Assembly: GCA_001936135.1 (NCBI GenBank)
Contig: CP012816.1
Span: forward strand, 3,655,501 to 3,719,500
Direction: 5' to 3'
Source of the DNA: Saccharomycopsis fibuligera x Saccharomycopsis cf. fibuligera
Lineage: Eukaryota > Ascomycota > Saccharomycetes > Ascoideales > Saccharomycopsidaceae
Length of the DNA: 64,000 nt
Positions 32,179 to 41,969 of the stretch are shown here, piece after piece. Below the pieces are notes generated by a model, which worked only from the letters and a program-made list of their open reading frames with translations, did not search any database and was not told where the DNA came from. The position numbers and the translations under genes are program-made. Each line of letters opens with the position of its first letter. Within the stretch, counting starts at the first letter, position 1.

Positions 32179-33984
32179 TTATTTTCTATGGGTCACTTTT
32201 ATCTCAGCTTCGTTAGCTAGTTTCTCGTTTGCTTGTGTGCTTCTGAAATCTTCGAAATCGTTATGATAGCTAATAGAGGTCGACTTGTGCTGCTCAAACT
32301 TTCTGACAATTTCTGGAACGCCCTCAGTTGCGCTATTATAAAGATAGATACCATTTTCCAAAGCATCTTTCTTTTCCTTTTTCTTATACAAAACAAAAAG
32401 AATCATTAAAAATATTATTGCCCCAACACTTAGACCTGCACATGTTGAGAAACCTTTTGGAAATTTAGGAGAGTCCACAGTTGGCCAAATCAATTTGCTG
32501 ATCCAAACATAAAACACCATTCCGATAAAATATGGCAACATGTAAGCAATGGATTTGGAATTATTGTCCTTTCTGTAAAAATCAGCAAACATTGGATTCA
32601 TCACTGGAGATGGTGACCATGACCAGTATGCAGATAAAAACGCAAACCATTTGGCAGACTGCGGAACATCCCATATGGATAATATGAGGTTACCAATGAA
32701 GTTCATCAAGAAACAAAATATGACAAATCCAAATCTTTTTCTTGTCAAATCGGCACCAATTGCCGCGAAGAAAACATAAAAGATACCAACTGCTGGCGCA
32801 GTGGCAGTTAGATTATTGACTCTCGAAATAGAATATTGGTCAAGTGATTTCAACCACAAAGCAAAAGAACCGGACGAGGTATTGTTGACACAGTAAATTT
32901 GAATTTGGATAACCGTAATAACATAGAACTGCCAGCTGCTAAACAAATCTTTCCAAACCTTAATATCAAAGAATGATGCCACTGTGGAAGAGGTATCACT
33001 ACCGTTTTGGTCCATTCTTCTTCTGGCTAATAAAATTTCTTCATCGGTAAGCCATATCGAGTAGCATGAAAAAGGTGTACCAGGAAGAACCAAAAAACCA
33101 ATGAGAGCCACGGCAACTGACATAAGACCATCAACTAAGAACATCCATCTCCATCCAGATATGCCATGAACACCATCCAAGCTTTCAAAAGTAGCACTTT
33201 GCAACAACCCCGACGTCAAGACCCCAAGGAACTGACCAGCGTAAAACAATGCCCCACGTCTAGAAACTTCAGCAGACTTGTACCAGCCGGTAAGCGTAAA
33301 AATTATGTAAGGGAAGTAGGCCGCCTCGAAAGCACCGACAAAAAATCTAAGAGCCTTTAAACCAGGAACGGTCCTCACTGCGTATATCCCAACAGTGCAA
33401 AGTGCCCAACCTAGTTCACATACTGGTAACATATAGGTTACAGGTACTCTCGGAAGCAAGAAAAATAAAGGAATTTGGAAAATGATACTGCCAACACTGA
33501 ATATCACCTGGGTATCAATTAAATCATTTCCCTTCATTCCAAGATCCTCCTTCATGTTGGAAACATAGGCATTATTCAAGTTGGCTTGATCGATGAATTT
33601 GACCCAGTATCCCAAAAAAGCATAAAATGCAATCAAAACGTCTAACTTCAAGATAAGCTTTTTCTCTGCAGCTGAGGTTCCGGGTTCGAACCATTGGTAC
33701 CATTTGCGCACAGTACCTTTGCCGCTTGGTTCCCTGTACTCGTACTCATCAAAGAATTTCCACCAGGGTCTATTAGCCTCGTCTCGGAACTCCTGAATTT
33801 TGGCGTATTTGCCATTATCCAATTTAACCGCCGGTAGGCAATCAATTGTGGTGATTGAAGATTGGGTCTTTGCTGATTTGGAATCATCCTCTGCACTTGA
33901 TGATGGCTCGGAAACTATATTGCTGTAGACATTCGTGTCTTCAATGTCTCTTTTGTGAGGAATAAACCAGGGTATTTTGACCAT
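32179..33984 (-). CDS. Vht1-type vitamin/organic anion:H+ symporter (MFS)
   Basis: 601 aa. Cytosolic N-terminus of about 120 residues, then the block WYQWFEPG, LDVLIAFYAFLGYWVKFIDQ, ANLNNAYVSNMKEDLGMKGN, which is diagnostic of the Vht1/Seo1/Dal5 anion:cation symporter family. About 12 hydrophobic segments follow. Other family motifs are IFQIPLFFLLPRVP, LKALRFFVGAFEAAYFP, GISGWRWMFLVDG, SIWLTDEEILLARRRM, KWFAFLSAYWSWSPSPVMN and a Lys-rich cytosolic tail. As I recall it, S. cerevisiae Vht1 (H+-biotin symporter) is the closest match, but yeasts of this type carry several Vht1/Seo1-like paralogues, so the substrate is uncertain. It sits between two secreted paralogues with long upstream DNA. Confidence 0.8.
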   Translation of the reverse strand: MVKIPWFIPHKRDIEDTNVYSNIVSEPSSSAEDDSKSAKTQSSITTIDCLPAVKLDNGKYAKIQEFRDEANRPWWKFFDEYEYREPSGKGTVRKWYQWFEPGTSAAEKKLILKLDVLIAFYAFLGYWVKFIDQANLNNAYVSNMKEDLGMKGNDLIDTQVIFSVGSIIFQIPLFFLLPRVPVTYMLPVCELGWALCTVGIYAVRTVPGLKALRFFVGAFEAAYFPYIIFTLTGWYKSAEVSRRGALFYAGQFLGVLTSGLLQSATFESLDGVHGISGWRWMFLVDGLMSVAVALIGFLVLPGTPFSCYSIWLTDEEILLARRRMDQNGSDTSSTVASFFDIKVWKDLFSSWQFYVITVIQIQIYCVNNTSSGSFALWLKSLDQYSISRVNNLTATAPAVGIFYVFFAAIGADLTRKRFGFVIFCFLMNFIGNLILSIWDVPQSAKWFAFLSAYWSWSPSPVMNPMFADFYRKDNNSKSIAYMLPYFIGMVFYVWISKLIWPTVDSPKFPKGFSTCAGLSVGAIIFLMILFVLYKKKEKKDALENGIYLYNSATEGVPEIVRKFEQHKSTSISYHNDFEDFRSTQANEKLANEAEIKVTHRK

Positions 33985-35163
33985 TTTTGAGACTGAGTTT
34001 TTCTCGCTTTGTTGATACAGGAGATCCTTTTAGACAAGAACTGGCTGAAAAATTGGTTAAGGGATAGTTTATATAGAAAAAAGGAATCAAAAATTTTGCA
34101 CTCATCGAGAATCTCAAAAAAATTAATATTGAGGCAGATGTTGAGCGGTGCCACACCTGCAAGATCCTGTACAGTCTGCAGTCACAACTAGAGATTTCGC
34201 CACACAAAATCAAACTACTCGGCGATTGTCTGTGTTCGCGTGTGAAAACGTGGACAAGCGTCTTCAGAGACTTTTTCTTTGCGGCAGCAATTGGGTCAAC
34301 ATGGCAATAAGTAACAGCTGCTAGACAGCACTACAGGTCTGCTCTGAAGACAGCAATTGAGGCTAATATCGTATTGGGTAAAATAGCCGAGATTATATAC
34401 TCACTATCCTGCCAAAGTAAGGGTTGTGCTGGCTACTATATGAAAGAAAGCAAACGACGTATTGGCTGCACATTGAGCCACCGGTTTGTGATTTTTTGAG
34501 CTGCAGCATATATTGTAAACTATAACTGGTGTCTACACATGAATGCCTACCACTAGTTTTAAAAGGCAAAGACTGGTGAAAACCCTAGAAGAGCTTCACG
34601 CTGTGACGTGGAGACGTATTTTCGACTACATCGAAGGACAAAGACCCTAAAAGAATAGCTCAACAAAAACTCGTAATAACTGGAGTTCGCACCAAAGGTT
34701 CACTTCTTTCACCGGTCTTTGTAGCTCAAGAATGAAGACAATGGGCTTCCAAAAAGCTGTCAAAGCGAAATAACGGCAGCTTGGAACCTATTATTTGCAG
34801 ATATTCAAAGACACGTGAAGCTTCGCGAACATTTGCAAGCGCGTCGACTGCAAAATCAGTGAACATCTAATTGGATTGTGGTACGTAGTAGTCTTTCTTG
34901 CCAAGCTGCTTTAACTACATAGAATACGAAAACCAGTTAATTCAAAACCGGATAAGATGTAGATCGTATTCAACTCCCATAGGTGGATGAGGAAATCTGG
35001 AAACAAGTATTAACATACAAACGAAAAGCAAGCAAAGATATAACTATTATTAGGTAAGCAGCAGTACGACTAAAAAACTACCAAACACTCAGACGGCAAA
35101 TTTCTAACATTTCCCATTCCGAGTAGCGTATTACTCTTTCTCAAGATAGAGCGTTGGCGGCCT
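33985..35163 (-). promoter_or_regulatory. Upstream region of the Vht1-type transporter (1.2 kb)
   Basis: CACGTG at 34812-34817. No supported gene. The element CCATAGGTGGATGAGG (34978-34993) resembles the sequence after the STRE pair upstream of secreted protein A, but the match is loose. The last ~100 bp is the 3' side of secreted protein B. Confidence 0.45.
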
Positions 35164-36117
35164 TCAATACCGCTCAATGGCATGCCTATTCTGCTGCTGC
35201 CCACCAATATTGATGAACGGTTTTTTGAAATATTTTTGGTAGCTATTTATGACGCTGAAGTAATCGGTATCGGCATCAGTACACATTTCACCACCGCTCG
35301 GGCCAATATGGTCGCAATGGACGGATGGTCTGAATGGAAGCATTACTTGGTGAATGTTTCTGCAAAAAATGGTATCTCTGCCTCCTTCAAAAGATGCGCC
35401 CAATCTTTTAGTAGACAAAAACCCCACGCATTGCTCAAAGGACTCATATTGGGAGTATTGGGTACCAGCACAGTTCTCTTGGTGCACTTTGCAAATGGAG
35501 AGGATAGCGGCAATCTTCATTAATTCTTCACCGCTCTTGTCGGAGTCGGGGAAGGCTTTCTTCAAAGCAGTTTGAGTGACTTGGTTAGTGATCTGATAAG
35601 CTCTTTCAAAGTTTCTGAAAACAGCGTCGTACTGGGCGATCTTCAAGCTACCGTCTTTCAGAGCATCAAGCAAGAACCAGAGATCCACCTGAACAGGGAT
35701 GGTGAAATTAAGTTTTTCGATGACGAAATCAATGATTGCCGAGGCTGCAACAGTGTTGCCTCTTGACACATAGTTGGTGACGGTGAAATTTCTGGTGATG
35801 CCAATCATCAAAAAGTCAACTTGAGTGATTCCCGAAAAAAGGCCGAAGATGTACTCTGAATTGAGCTCCACGCCCTCGAAATCTCTAGTGACAGAAACCC
35901 TACCCCGGCAGTCATCGGTGAAAAAGGTGGAGTTGATTTTGCGTGCTTCCTCCCTGTCGTTTGGGTTCATAAGAGCAGTGAAGAATTTCTTGACAAAAAC
36001 AAAGTCTTGCGCTTCAGTGATTTCAAATTCTGGAGGCCTGAAGATGTTTATGCTGAACCCGTGGATAACCGAGCTGAAGTACAAGAAGAATAATGTGAAT
36101 GGAACAGCTGGCTTCAT
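35164..36117 (-). CDS. Secreted NTF2-like/Cys-rich protein B
   Basis: 317 aa from the ATG at 36117, which begins a signal peptide (MKPAVPFTLFFLYFSSVIHG); the frame opens 25 codons earlier without an ATG. It is a paralogue of protein A through the whole mature chain: RKINSTFF, GRVSVTRDFEGVELNSEYIF, GLFSGITQVDFLMIGIT, LNFTIPVQVDLWF, DAVFRNFERAY, GGRDTIFCRNIHQVMLPF and PSVHCDHIGPSGGEMCTD. The six C-terminal cysteines are conserved, plus one extra in DDCRGR. It lacks A's Ser/Thr linker and has a short Gln/Arg tail (GGQQQNRHAIERY). Molecular function unknown. Confidence 0.75.
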   Translation of the reverse strand: MKPAVPFTLFFLYFSSVIHGFSINIFRPPEFEITEAQDFVFVKKFFTALMNPNDREEARKINSTFFTDDCRGRVSVTRDFEGVELNSEYIFGLFSGITQVDFLMIGITRNFTVTNYVSRGNTVAASAIIDFVIEKLNFTIPVQVDLWFLLDALKDGSLKIAQYDAVFRNFERAYQITNQVTQTALKKAFPDSDKSGEELMKIAAILSICKVHQENCAGTQYSQYESFEQCVGFLSTKRLGASFEGGRDTIFCRNIHQVMLPFRPSVHCDHIGPSGGEMCTDADTDYFSVINSYQKYFKKPFINIGGQQQNRHAIERY

Positions 36118-36588
36118 TTTTTGTGTGTGTATGACCGTTAGGTGGGTTGTATTCCAAACTTGTTTGACAGAAAACGGCCGGTGGCAAGTCAAGAGGAAAA
36201 GCTGAGCAAATATGTCCTAAACGTTGTTATTATTGAAATGCACCAATGCCAAAAAAGACAAAAAAAATGGAGAACTTGGGTTTATTTATAGTCTATCTGT
36301 GGTACCTCTGATTCGGTTATCAGCAAACGTGCTGAAAGCTATTGATCTTTTTTCTGCCTTTATGCAGGACCAGACACCCCCTCATTCACTGGCATTAGCA
36401 TATCATATAGTGCCAGCAGCAGACATCAAAGCAAATGCAACGTGCACTTGGGATACGTGTGCATGAGTGGGAAGCAAAGATAATCATACAAGAAAAAAGC
36501 CGAAACAAAAAAGGTTAGAACAGTAGAACAATAAAAGGGGGGCGGGATGAATGAATAAGATTTGCGACCCTTGACACCTCTGGTTCGT

Positions 36589-36638
36589 GCTAGCTAGCAG
36601 GCTAGCTAGCCAGCTAGCTAGGTAAGCCGCTTAGCGGC
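36589..36638. repeat. Cluster of CTAGC palindromes and a GCCGC hairpin
   Basis: GCTAGCTAGC at 36589-36598 and again at 36601-36610, AGCTAGCT at 36612-36619, then GCCGC-TTA-GCGGC (36626-36638), a 5-bp stem with a 3-nt loop. All read directly from the sequence. Confidence 0.9.
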
Positions 36639-36876
36639 GGCCTTTGCAAATAGCAGACAGGCGAACAGAGCGAAAATCCCAATAACCATCTATTGAAGCC
36701 ACCGAACTGCGCAGCCGAAAATGAAAATAAATTACAGCAGTGAGCGAGACAACCATCAATAAATGAGTGTAGCTAAAAACAATGGTTTGAACAGAATCTT
36801 GTGTCAAAATTGAATAAAAACTTCTAGAAAATCTTAATAACCTTGAATGAATGCTGCGTGCAAGCTAGATGTGCAT

Positions 36877-36911
36877 CACTGCATGCCATAATTATCAGTG
36901 AGCATGCAGTG
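36877..36911. repeat. Inverted repeat with CACTGCATGC arms
   Basis: Perfect 10-bp arms CACTGCATGC (36877-36886) and GCATGCAGTG (36902-36911) around a 15-nt loop. Lies about 760 bp upstream of secreted protein B. Confidence 0.9.
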
Positions 36912-37822
36912 CTTTAGTCTACGTCTTATATAATAGTACGAGTCAAAAACATTGTTTCTAAAAACATTACCAACGCCAACAACATAACTGTATATACGAA
37001 TAGGACAAGCTAACGGAGATATGGAAACTGCACCGCATTGCGCAAACTGGTAACTGAGCCATGGCTTGTCGCTTGTTTTCTATTGGAAGCACACGCACTG
37101 CGAGCTACGGCCAAGCTTCTAGTCAAGCTTCTGGCCAATCTTCTGGCCAATCTTAACTTTCCTTCTTTTTTTGTTATTTGGACTAACAGTGACACCTAAA
37201 GCTGCAGTAGTGTAGTGTGCCTTGTATTCGTTAATAAATGCACTTTGCATACGTAAACACTGAAGAAGAGCACTGCACTGGCCAGTCGCTGGCTTGTATT
37301 TGGTAAGCATAGACTTAGAGCTTGACTTTATGAGTAGGTTAATATTCACATCCATGTCTGTGTCGATGCTTTCCGCTGATGTAATGTTTCTTCGTGCATT
37401 TCAGACAGCACTGAATTACATTGCGGGTTTTACGATCAACCAGGCATAGCTATCCAGACGTACACTCTGGTAATTCATAAAAATCAAACACGCATGAGAT
37501 GTTACTCAGAGATGATTGGTGAATCTGCCGCGCACCGCATACGACTCTATTAATTTCATCCGGTAGAACAAAAAGAGAAACGACAGTGGTGGCTTCTTTT
37601 GCCAGTACGGCTTGTTCCGCATAAAAACGAAAATGCTGTACAAATATAGTTCAGTGTGTGAGCTTTGTGTATTACAAGCATCTGTGAATGTACAGATGCG
37701 AAGTATTTACTTCCCTACTGTTGCATAATAGAAACACATTGCCGGGAATAAAACAATAACGGAAAGCTGCTAACAACGCTGTAGGTGAATACTGTACAGA
37801 GATTTTCTGGAGAGATATAGTT

Positions 37823-38167
37823 TCAGATTGATAATATGCAAGAGAATATATTGATTTCTCCACCTAGAAAACTGGCAGACAGGATGTGGAAAGTAATAAG
37901 CAAGATTACCTTATGTTGCCCAGTGAACCTTTGACACCGTATACTGATATAGAGGCGGTATAGAGGCTCAAAATCCTTGCCCGACATTGGCAAGGTGAAA
38001 TGAAAAGCAGGATCAATGATATATATTCTCTTTTGGTTTTTTGGGTATCTCATAAACAAAGCCTGGGGTGTTCCATTGTTATAGTACAGCAACCTCGATG
38101 ATGGTATGCCAAACAATAACAGCCAATTAAGAAGCTCAGGGCAGGCATCTAGCTGGTCTTGTTTCAA
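37823..38167 (-). pseudogene. Possible gene remnant (coding-like open stretch without ATG)
   Basis: A 114-codon minus-strand frame whose first ~86 codons have balanced, protein-like composition (for example ELLNWLLLFGIPSSRLLYYN and KRIYIIDPAFHFTLP), in contrast to nearby junk frames. There is no ATG at its start, a stop lies just upstream, and a 37-nt poly-A tract (plus strand) begins about 25 bp beyond. Another short minus-strand frame at 38353-38469 (38 aa, MCFCLATLVVKIGVLSDC at its start) lies nearby. I do not recognise either. They could be decayed gene fragments or chance. Confidence 0.25.
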
Positions 38168-38188
38168 AATAATTATCTTTTATCACTG

Positions 38189-38229
<41 letters not shown>

Positions 38230-38759
38230 TAAAGTGCAGAACCATATCTGATCTCCTTTTTCTAATCGCCTATTTCTTGTTTCCTCTCTCGGCAGTATAA
38301 TTTACTGTCCACAATAGCTGAAGAGTACACAAGCTCAGATCAATGAATTAAGTTATGCAGGTAACACATCTTCTAAATCTAGTCGAGTACCACAATCTAA
38401 GTATCTTGCAAGCTTACAATCTGAGAGAACTCCAATTTTCACCACAAGTGTTGCTAAGCAAAAGCACATGCGCCAGCGACGTTTTTGAAATCATAAATCC
38501 TAGCTGGCTCTATCAACCATGATTATAATATACGCCGTGCATTGCAATTAATCAAATGTACATAAATTTTGAAATTTAATCAGTATAAGTGTTCTGGGCC
38601 AATTAGATGGCGACAATGTCAAGATAATATTCACAGCCGTATTTCAAAGCAGAGCAAGGAAAAGATTAAAGAAGAAAAAAAAAAAAAAAGAAAAGAAAAA
38701 GTCATACAGAAGAAAATATGAAAATAGTATAATACTTCGTCTTTATTTATGTGTTATCA

Positions 38760-41700
38760 TTATCCACCATTGCCAAACCCACCGCTGCCACCACCTCCAA
38801 ACCCAGACATATCACCACTATTCCCCGAATACAAATGCCGACCTGGGTTACCGCTGTCATTACTGTTGCCATTATCACCAGTTTGTCCATACTGCTGAGA
38901 ACCATATCTGTTAGCATGCCCTTGTCTTAGTTCGTTACTTTCGTAGTATACTGGGGCAGGCTCAGAGTTGAAACTAGGCATGTTATGCTGCTCTATTGCT
39001 TGGCTATAACTAGGAACTTTGCTTAACTCGTCAAGAGAAAGCTTTTGCACTGCTGAGGCTGGTCTTCCCAGCACCGGTCTGAGTGATGGAGATGTGAAAA
39101 GTGCATCGCGGCTACTACTGTTGGCTGTTGATGAACCCATTAACGGTAAATGGATACTACTTGATGAAATAGCATTAGACACGATACCAGCAGCGGGAGA
39201 GGGGGTACTAAATCCGATGGCTGATATACTGTTTTCTGACCTGGAAGTCCCAGTATCGTTGGAAGCGGCGGTATTGGGCAATTTTTGACTGCTATTTGAG
39301 TTTATCGCAGAATTTGGTAACCTTGGCCGAAGATGATGATTGATGAAATTCCCTTGGCCAGCGCCACTACCAGTGGCAACCGTATTGTGTGCATTTCTTA
39401 ATACTGAATCAGCCGACGACGCATCACTGCTGTTTGTAAATGATTGCATGCCAATATTAGTAGTATGGTTAGATGTCAATCTTTCAGTAACGCTGTTGTT
39501 ATTACTATGACCGCTAATGTTATCGTTATTTTTACTTTTGTTGCTGCAACTTCCGCTTGTGCTACCTGAATTGATAGTGCTGTTGGTAGCATTACTCAAA
39601 TTTGAGCTTGTTGGTGCAATATCTTGATTGTGTTGCGCACTTTGTCTGCTTTCTTCACCATGTACACTCTGGCCACTATTTTCGTTATTGTTATTGCTAT
39701 TATTTTCAGGATGACCTGCATCATTATTTGCACTACCTATTCCTTGAAACGATGGGCTTTGCTCTTGATTAGGGCTCTCAATGGTGCTACCTCTTCCGCC
39801 AGAGCTGCCATTAGGATTGTAAACTCGATCATAGACATGCCTTTCATAGTGTGGAGGTGCTATTTCATTAAATATCATCGACCCCATTGTTTCAGGCCCC
39901 ACACCGGCAACACCAGCGCCAGCTCCACCATTAGCAACTGCTGTTGCTGCCGCTATAGCCGAAGTAGCACTGGCAAAGTCAATAAGTCTTCTATTGGAAC
40001 CAGTACCTTCAGCATCAAGAATACCCAGTGTTGGGGACGCTAAACCTGATGGAGAAGCAACCCCCAGTGGCGTAGCTATTGCAGAATGAGGCAAGGCTAG
40101 AGTAAAATCGGAATTAGCACCCAGTGAATTAGCAACAATAAGCTGATCCGTTGATGGGCCAAGGCCAAGAGGTAAATTTTCAGTGCTGTTAGCCGCAGTG
40201 TTGCTAAATAATCTGTCCTCTAGTGATCGAAAATGTGTTTTGCCAGAATCATCGAGTGCAACCCGACGGCCAAAGATTTCGATATTTGGGTTGACAAAAA
40301 GTATAACTGGTAGATTTGCTCGGAGCTCAGATAAATGGTTGTCCGGATTTATAAGTACAAGTTTTAGTTTCAATTTATGGCGTACTTTGATTAAATCATT
40401 TTTCAAGTCACAATCTTGAGTAACATCCTTCAAATGGGCAGGAATTTGCAAGTATGTAGTGACGGTCCAACTATCTTGCTGAATGTCTATGTGTGTATCG
40501 GTGTCATCACTGGGTAAAATTTTTCCATTTTGATTACCATTAGTATTACTATCGTTGTTATTGTCATCAGAGCCAGCCTCATTGTAAATATCTTGGTAAA
40601 AATCGTCGCTCTCATCTGGTGATATTACTTTCTGCATTACTCTATGATTATCGTCATAAATAGTATTCTTGCTTCCTTTGAAAGCATAATATTCAATGAT
40701 ACTTAGGGTTATTTTCCCTAATTTTAGCCTTTTAAGCAAAGGTATTAATTTTATCTTTAGCATAAATTTTGATCCAATGGATATATATTTTGAAGGCACC
40801 TCCACAATGTACTGCACTTTAGAAGGCCAACAATTGGATATTGTCATGTCTTGAGGTATGAAAAAAGTCTCTGCTGGCAAAGTACGAAATACCCTAACGT
40901 ATTTGTTTTTAATAATTTTTGAGCTTCCGCCAGATTGGAAAAAGGCAAAGTGATTCGAAGAATTTGGATTTGCGGCAGACTTGTGCATAGTTGCCTGAAA
41001 TTTGTACAATATAGAGCCACCTTTCAAACCTTCTACAGTTTCACTTATTCTGCCTGGTAATATAACATTAAATGGAAGCTCATAGTTTGCTTGGGGTAAT
41101 ACAAATGATTTAGATTCTAAACTTTCATCATTTAGTCTTCCAAGATCATGGAATGGGGTGCCCAAAACACCACAATTATCAGACAATGTAACAAAATTTG
41201 TCGAAGAGTTGTGTGATCTTATGAAATTTTTTGATTTTTTGCTCAAAGAGAGCGAACTCATCGATTTAGTTTTTGGAATGAGGCCGAGTCTCCTTGGTAG
41301 TGATGTGTCGCTTGGAGTAGATACTTGAACAGGGGTCGCTGTTGATGTCACGGTTGATGATGACAATGAAGTGTTACTGTTGTGTATATTGTTGCTTGAA
41401 TGTCCCTGATCCAGAAGTCTAAAGATATTGTGTCGGTTCGTATTACTACTTTCGTTGGCCATTATTTGTGGCCGGCCGTTATTGTAATCACCGTTGCTGT
41501 TGTAATTATCATTATTGTTATCGCTATCATTAGTATTGTTATTCTCACCCGTGGTAAAGGTATTTTCCATAGCACCACCCAGCAGCCGCTGCTCCTCTTC
41601 AGTAATTGGCTTCCCATCTATTATCTTCACTCTACCATTAGGATTTACTAGCAAGTTATCCCAATAGCACTCAAAGATGGTTTTTTCCTCTTTGACCGGA

Positions 41701-41969
41701 ATGGAATGTACAGCATTGCTGTTACCTGTTCTATCGGGTATCACCTCAAAGAACTCCAACTTGAAAGTTCCAATAAGCTTTAAAGAAATTTTTTTAACTG
41801 CGAGAGGAGCTTTATGGGAAGCAGAGAGAGAAAATACTACTGATCCATTAATAGGTGTGGAGGGTGAGTCTATTTCTGAGCCTTTAAGCAATATGGTGTC
41901 CTTGTGGGTTGACTTTAGCCGGATATCAAAGAGGGCAAGCTCATTGGGGTGTTTAGAATGTGAGAACAT
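38760..41969 (-). CDS. ROD1: Alpha-arrestin, Rod1/Rog3 (Art4/Art7) type
   Basis: 1069 aa. Alpha-arrestins recruit the ubiquitin ligase Rsp5 to plasma-membrane transporters for endocytosis. The arrestin N-lobe starts ELALFDIRLKSTHKDTILLK with KKISLKLIGTFKLEFFEV. The C-lobe has YELPFNVILPGRISETVEGL, YVRVFRTLPAE, WPSKVQYIVEVPSKYISIGS and VRHKLKLKLVLINPDNHLSEL. Rsp5-binding PY motifs are PPHY (705-708, in PPHYERHVYDRVYNP, very like S. cerevisiae Rod1) and VPSY (985-988, in ELSKVPSYSQAIEQ). Ser/Asn-rich inserts sit in the N-lobe (about 130-240) and in the tail, and a Gly-rich end closes the protein. Snf1/glucose control of transporter turnover is known for Rod1. Confidence 0.9.
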   Translation of the reverse strand: MFSHSKHPNELALFDIRLKSTHKDTILLKGSEIDSPSTPINGSVVFSLSASHKAPLAVKKISLKLIGTFKLEFFEVIPDRTGNSNAVHSIPVKEEKTIFECYWDNLLVNPNGRVKIIDGKPITEEEQRLLGGAMENTFTTGENNNTNDSDNNNDNYNSNGDYNNGRPQIMANESSNTNRHNIFRLLDQGHSSNNIHNSNTSLSSSTVTSTATPVQVSTPSDTSLPRRLGLIPKTKSMSSLSLSKKSKNFIRSHNSSTNFVTLSDNCGVLGTPFHDLGRLNDESLESKSFVLPQANYELPFNVILPGRISETVEGLKGGSILYKFQATMHKSAANPNSSNHFAFFQSGGSSKIIKNKYVRVFRTLPAETFFIPQDMTISNCWPSKVQYIVEVPSKYISIGSKFMLKIKLIPLLKRLKLGKITLSIIEYYAFKGSKNTIYDDNHRVMQKVISPDESDDFYQDIYNEAGSDDNNNDSNTNGNQNGKILPSDDTDTHIDIQQDSWTVTTYLQIPAHLKDVTQDCDLKNDLIKVRHKLKLKLVLINPDNHLSELRANLPVILFVNPNIEIFGRRVALDDSGKTHFRSLEDRLFSNTAANSTENLPLGLGPSTDQLIVANSLGANSDFTLALPHSAIATPLGVASPSGLASPTLGILDAEGTGSNRRLIDFASATSAIAAATAVANGGAGAGVAGVGPETMGSMIFNEIAPPHYERHVYDRVYNPNGSSGGRGSTIESPNQEQSPSFQGIGSANNDAGHPENNSNNNNENSGQSVHGEESRQSAQHNQDIAPTSSNLSNATNSTINSGSTSGSCSNKSKNNDNISGHSNNNSVTERLTSNHTTNIGMQSFTNSSDASSADSVLRNAHNTVATGSGAGQGNFINHHLRPRLPNSAINSNSSQKLPNTAASNDTGTSRSENSISAIGFSTPSPAAGIVSNAISSSSIHLPLMGSSTANSSSRDALFTSPSLRPVLGRPASAVQKLSLDELSKVPSYSQAIEQHNMPSFNSEPAPVYYESNELRQGHANRYGSQQYGQTGDNGNSNDSGNPGRHLYSGNSGDMSGFGGGGSGGFGNGG

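Larger units (their letters stand above)
36118..38759 (-). promoter_or_regulatory. 2.6-kb gene-poor region upstream of secreted protein B
   Basis: Longest gene-poor stretch in the window. STRE-like boxes at 36378-36382 (CCCCT) and 36536-36540 (AGGGG), a CTAGC palindrome cluster and hairpin (36589-36638), a 10-bp-arm inverted repeat (36877-36911), two tandem CTTCTGGCCAATC copies (37128-37153) and a 37-nt poly-A (38191-38227). An open minus-strand stretch with coding-like composition at 37823-38167 is listed separately. The rest, up to the ROD1 stop, shows nothing recognisable. Confidence 0.5.

Noticed and set aside
33670-33700. tRNA-like B box (GGTTCGAACC) on the plus strand
   Set aside because: It lies within the coding sequence of the Vht1-type transporter (Trp-Phe-Glu-Pro codons on the minus strand). 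No A box or acceptor stem can be formed around it.
36118-38759. Possible centromere in the longest gene-poor region
   Set aside because: It is not clearly GC-depleted and has only short inverted repeats. The flanking genes and STRE-like boxes fit a long promoter better. CENP-A mapping would be needed.
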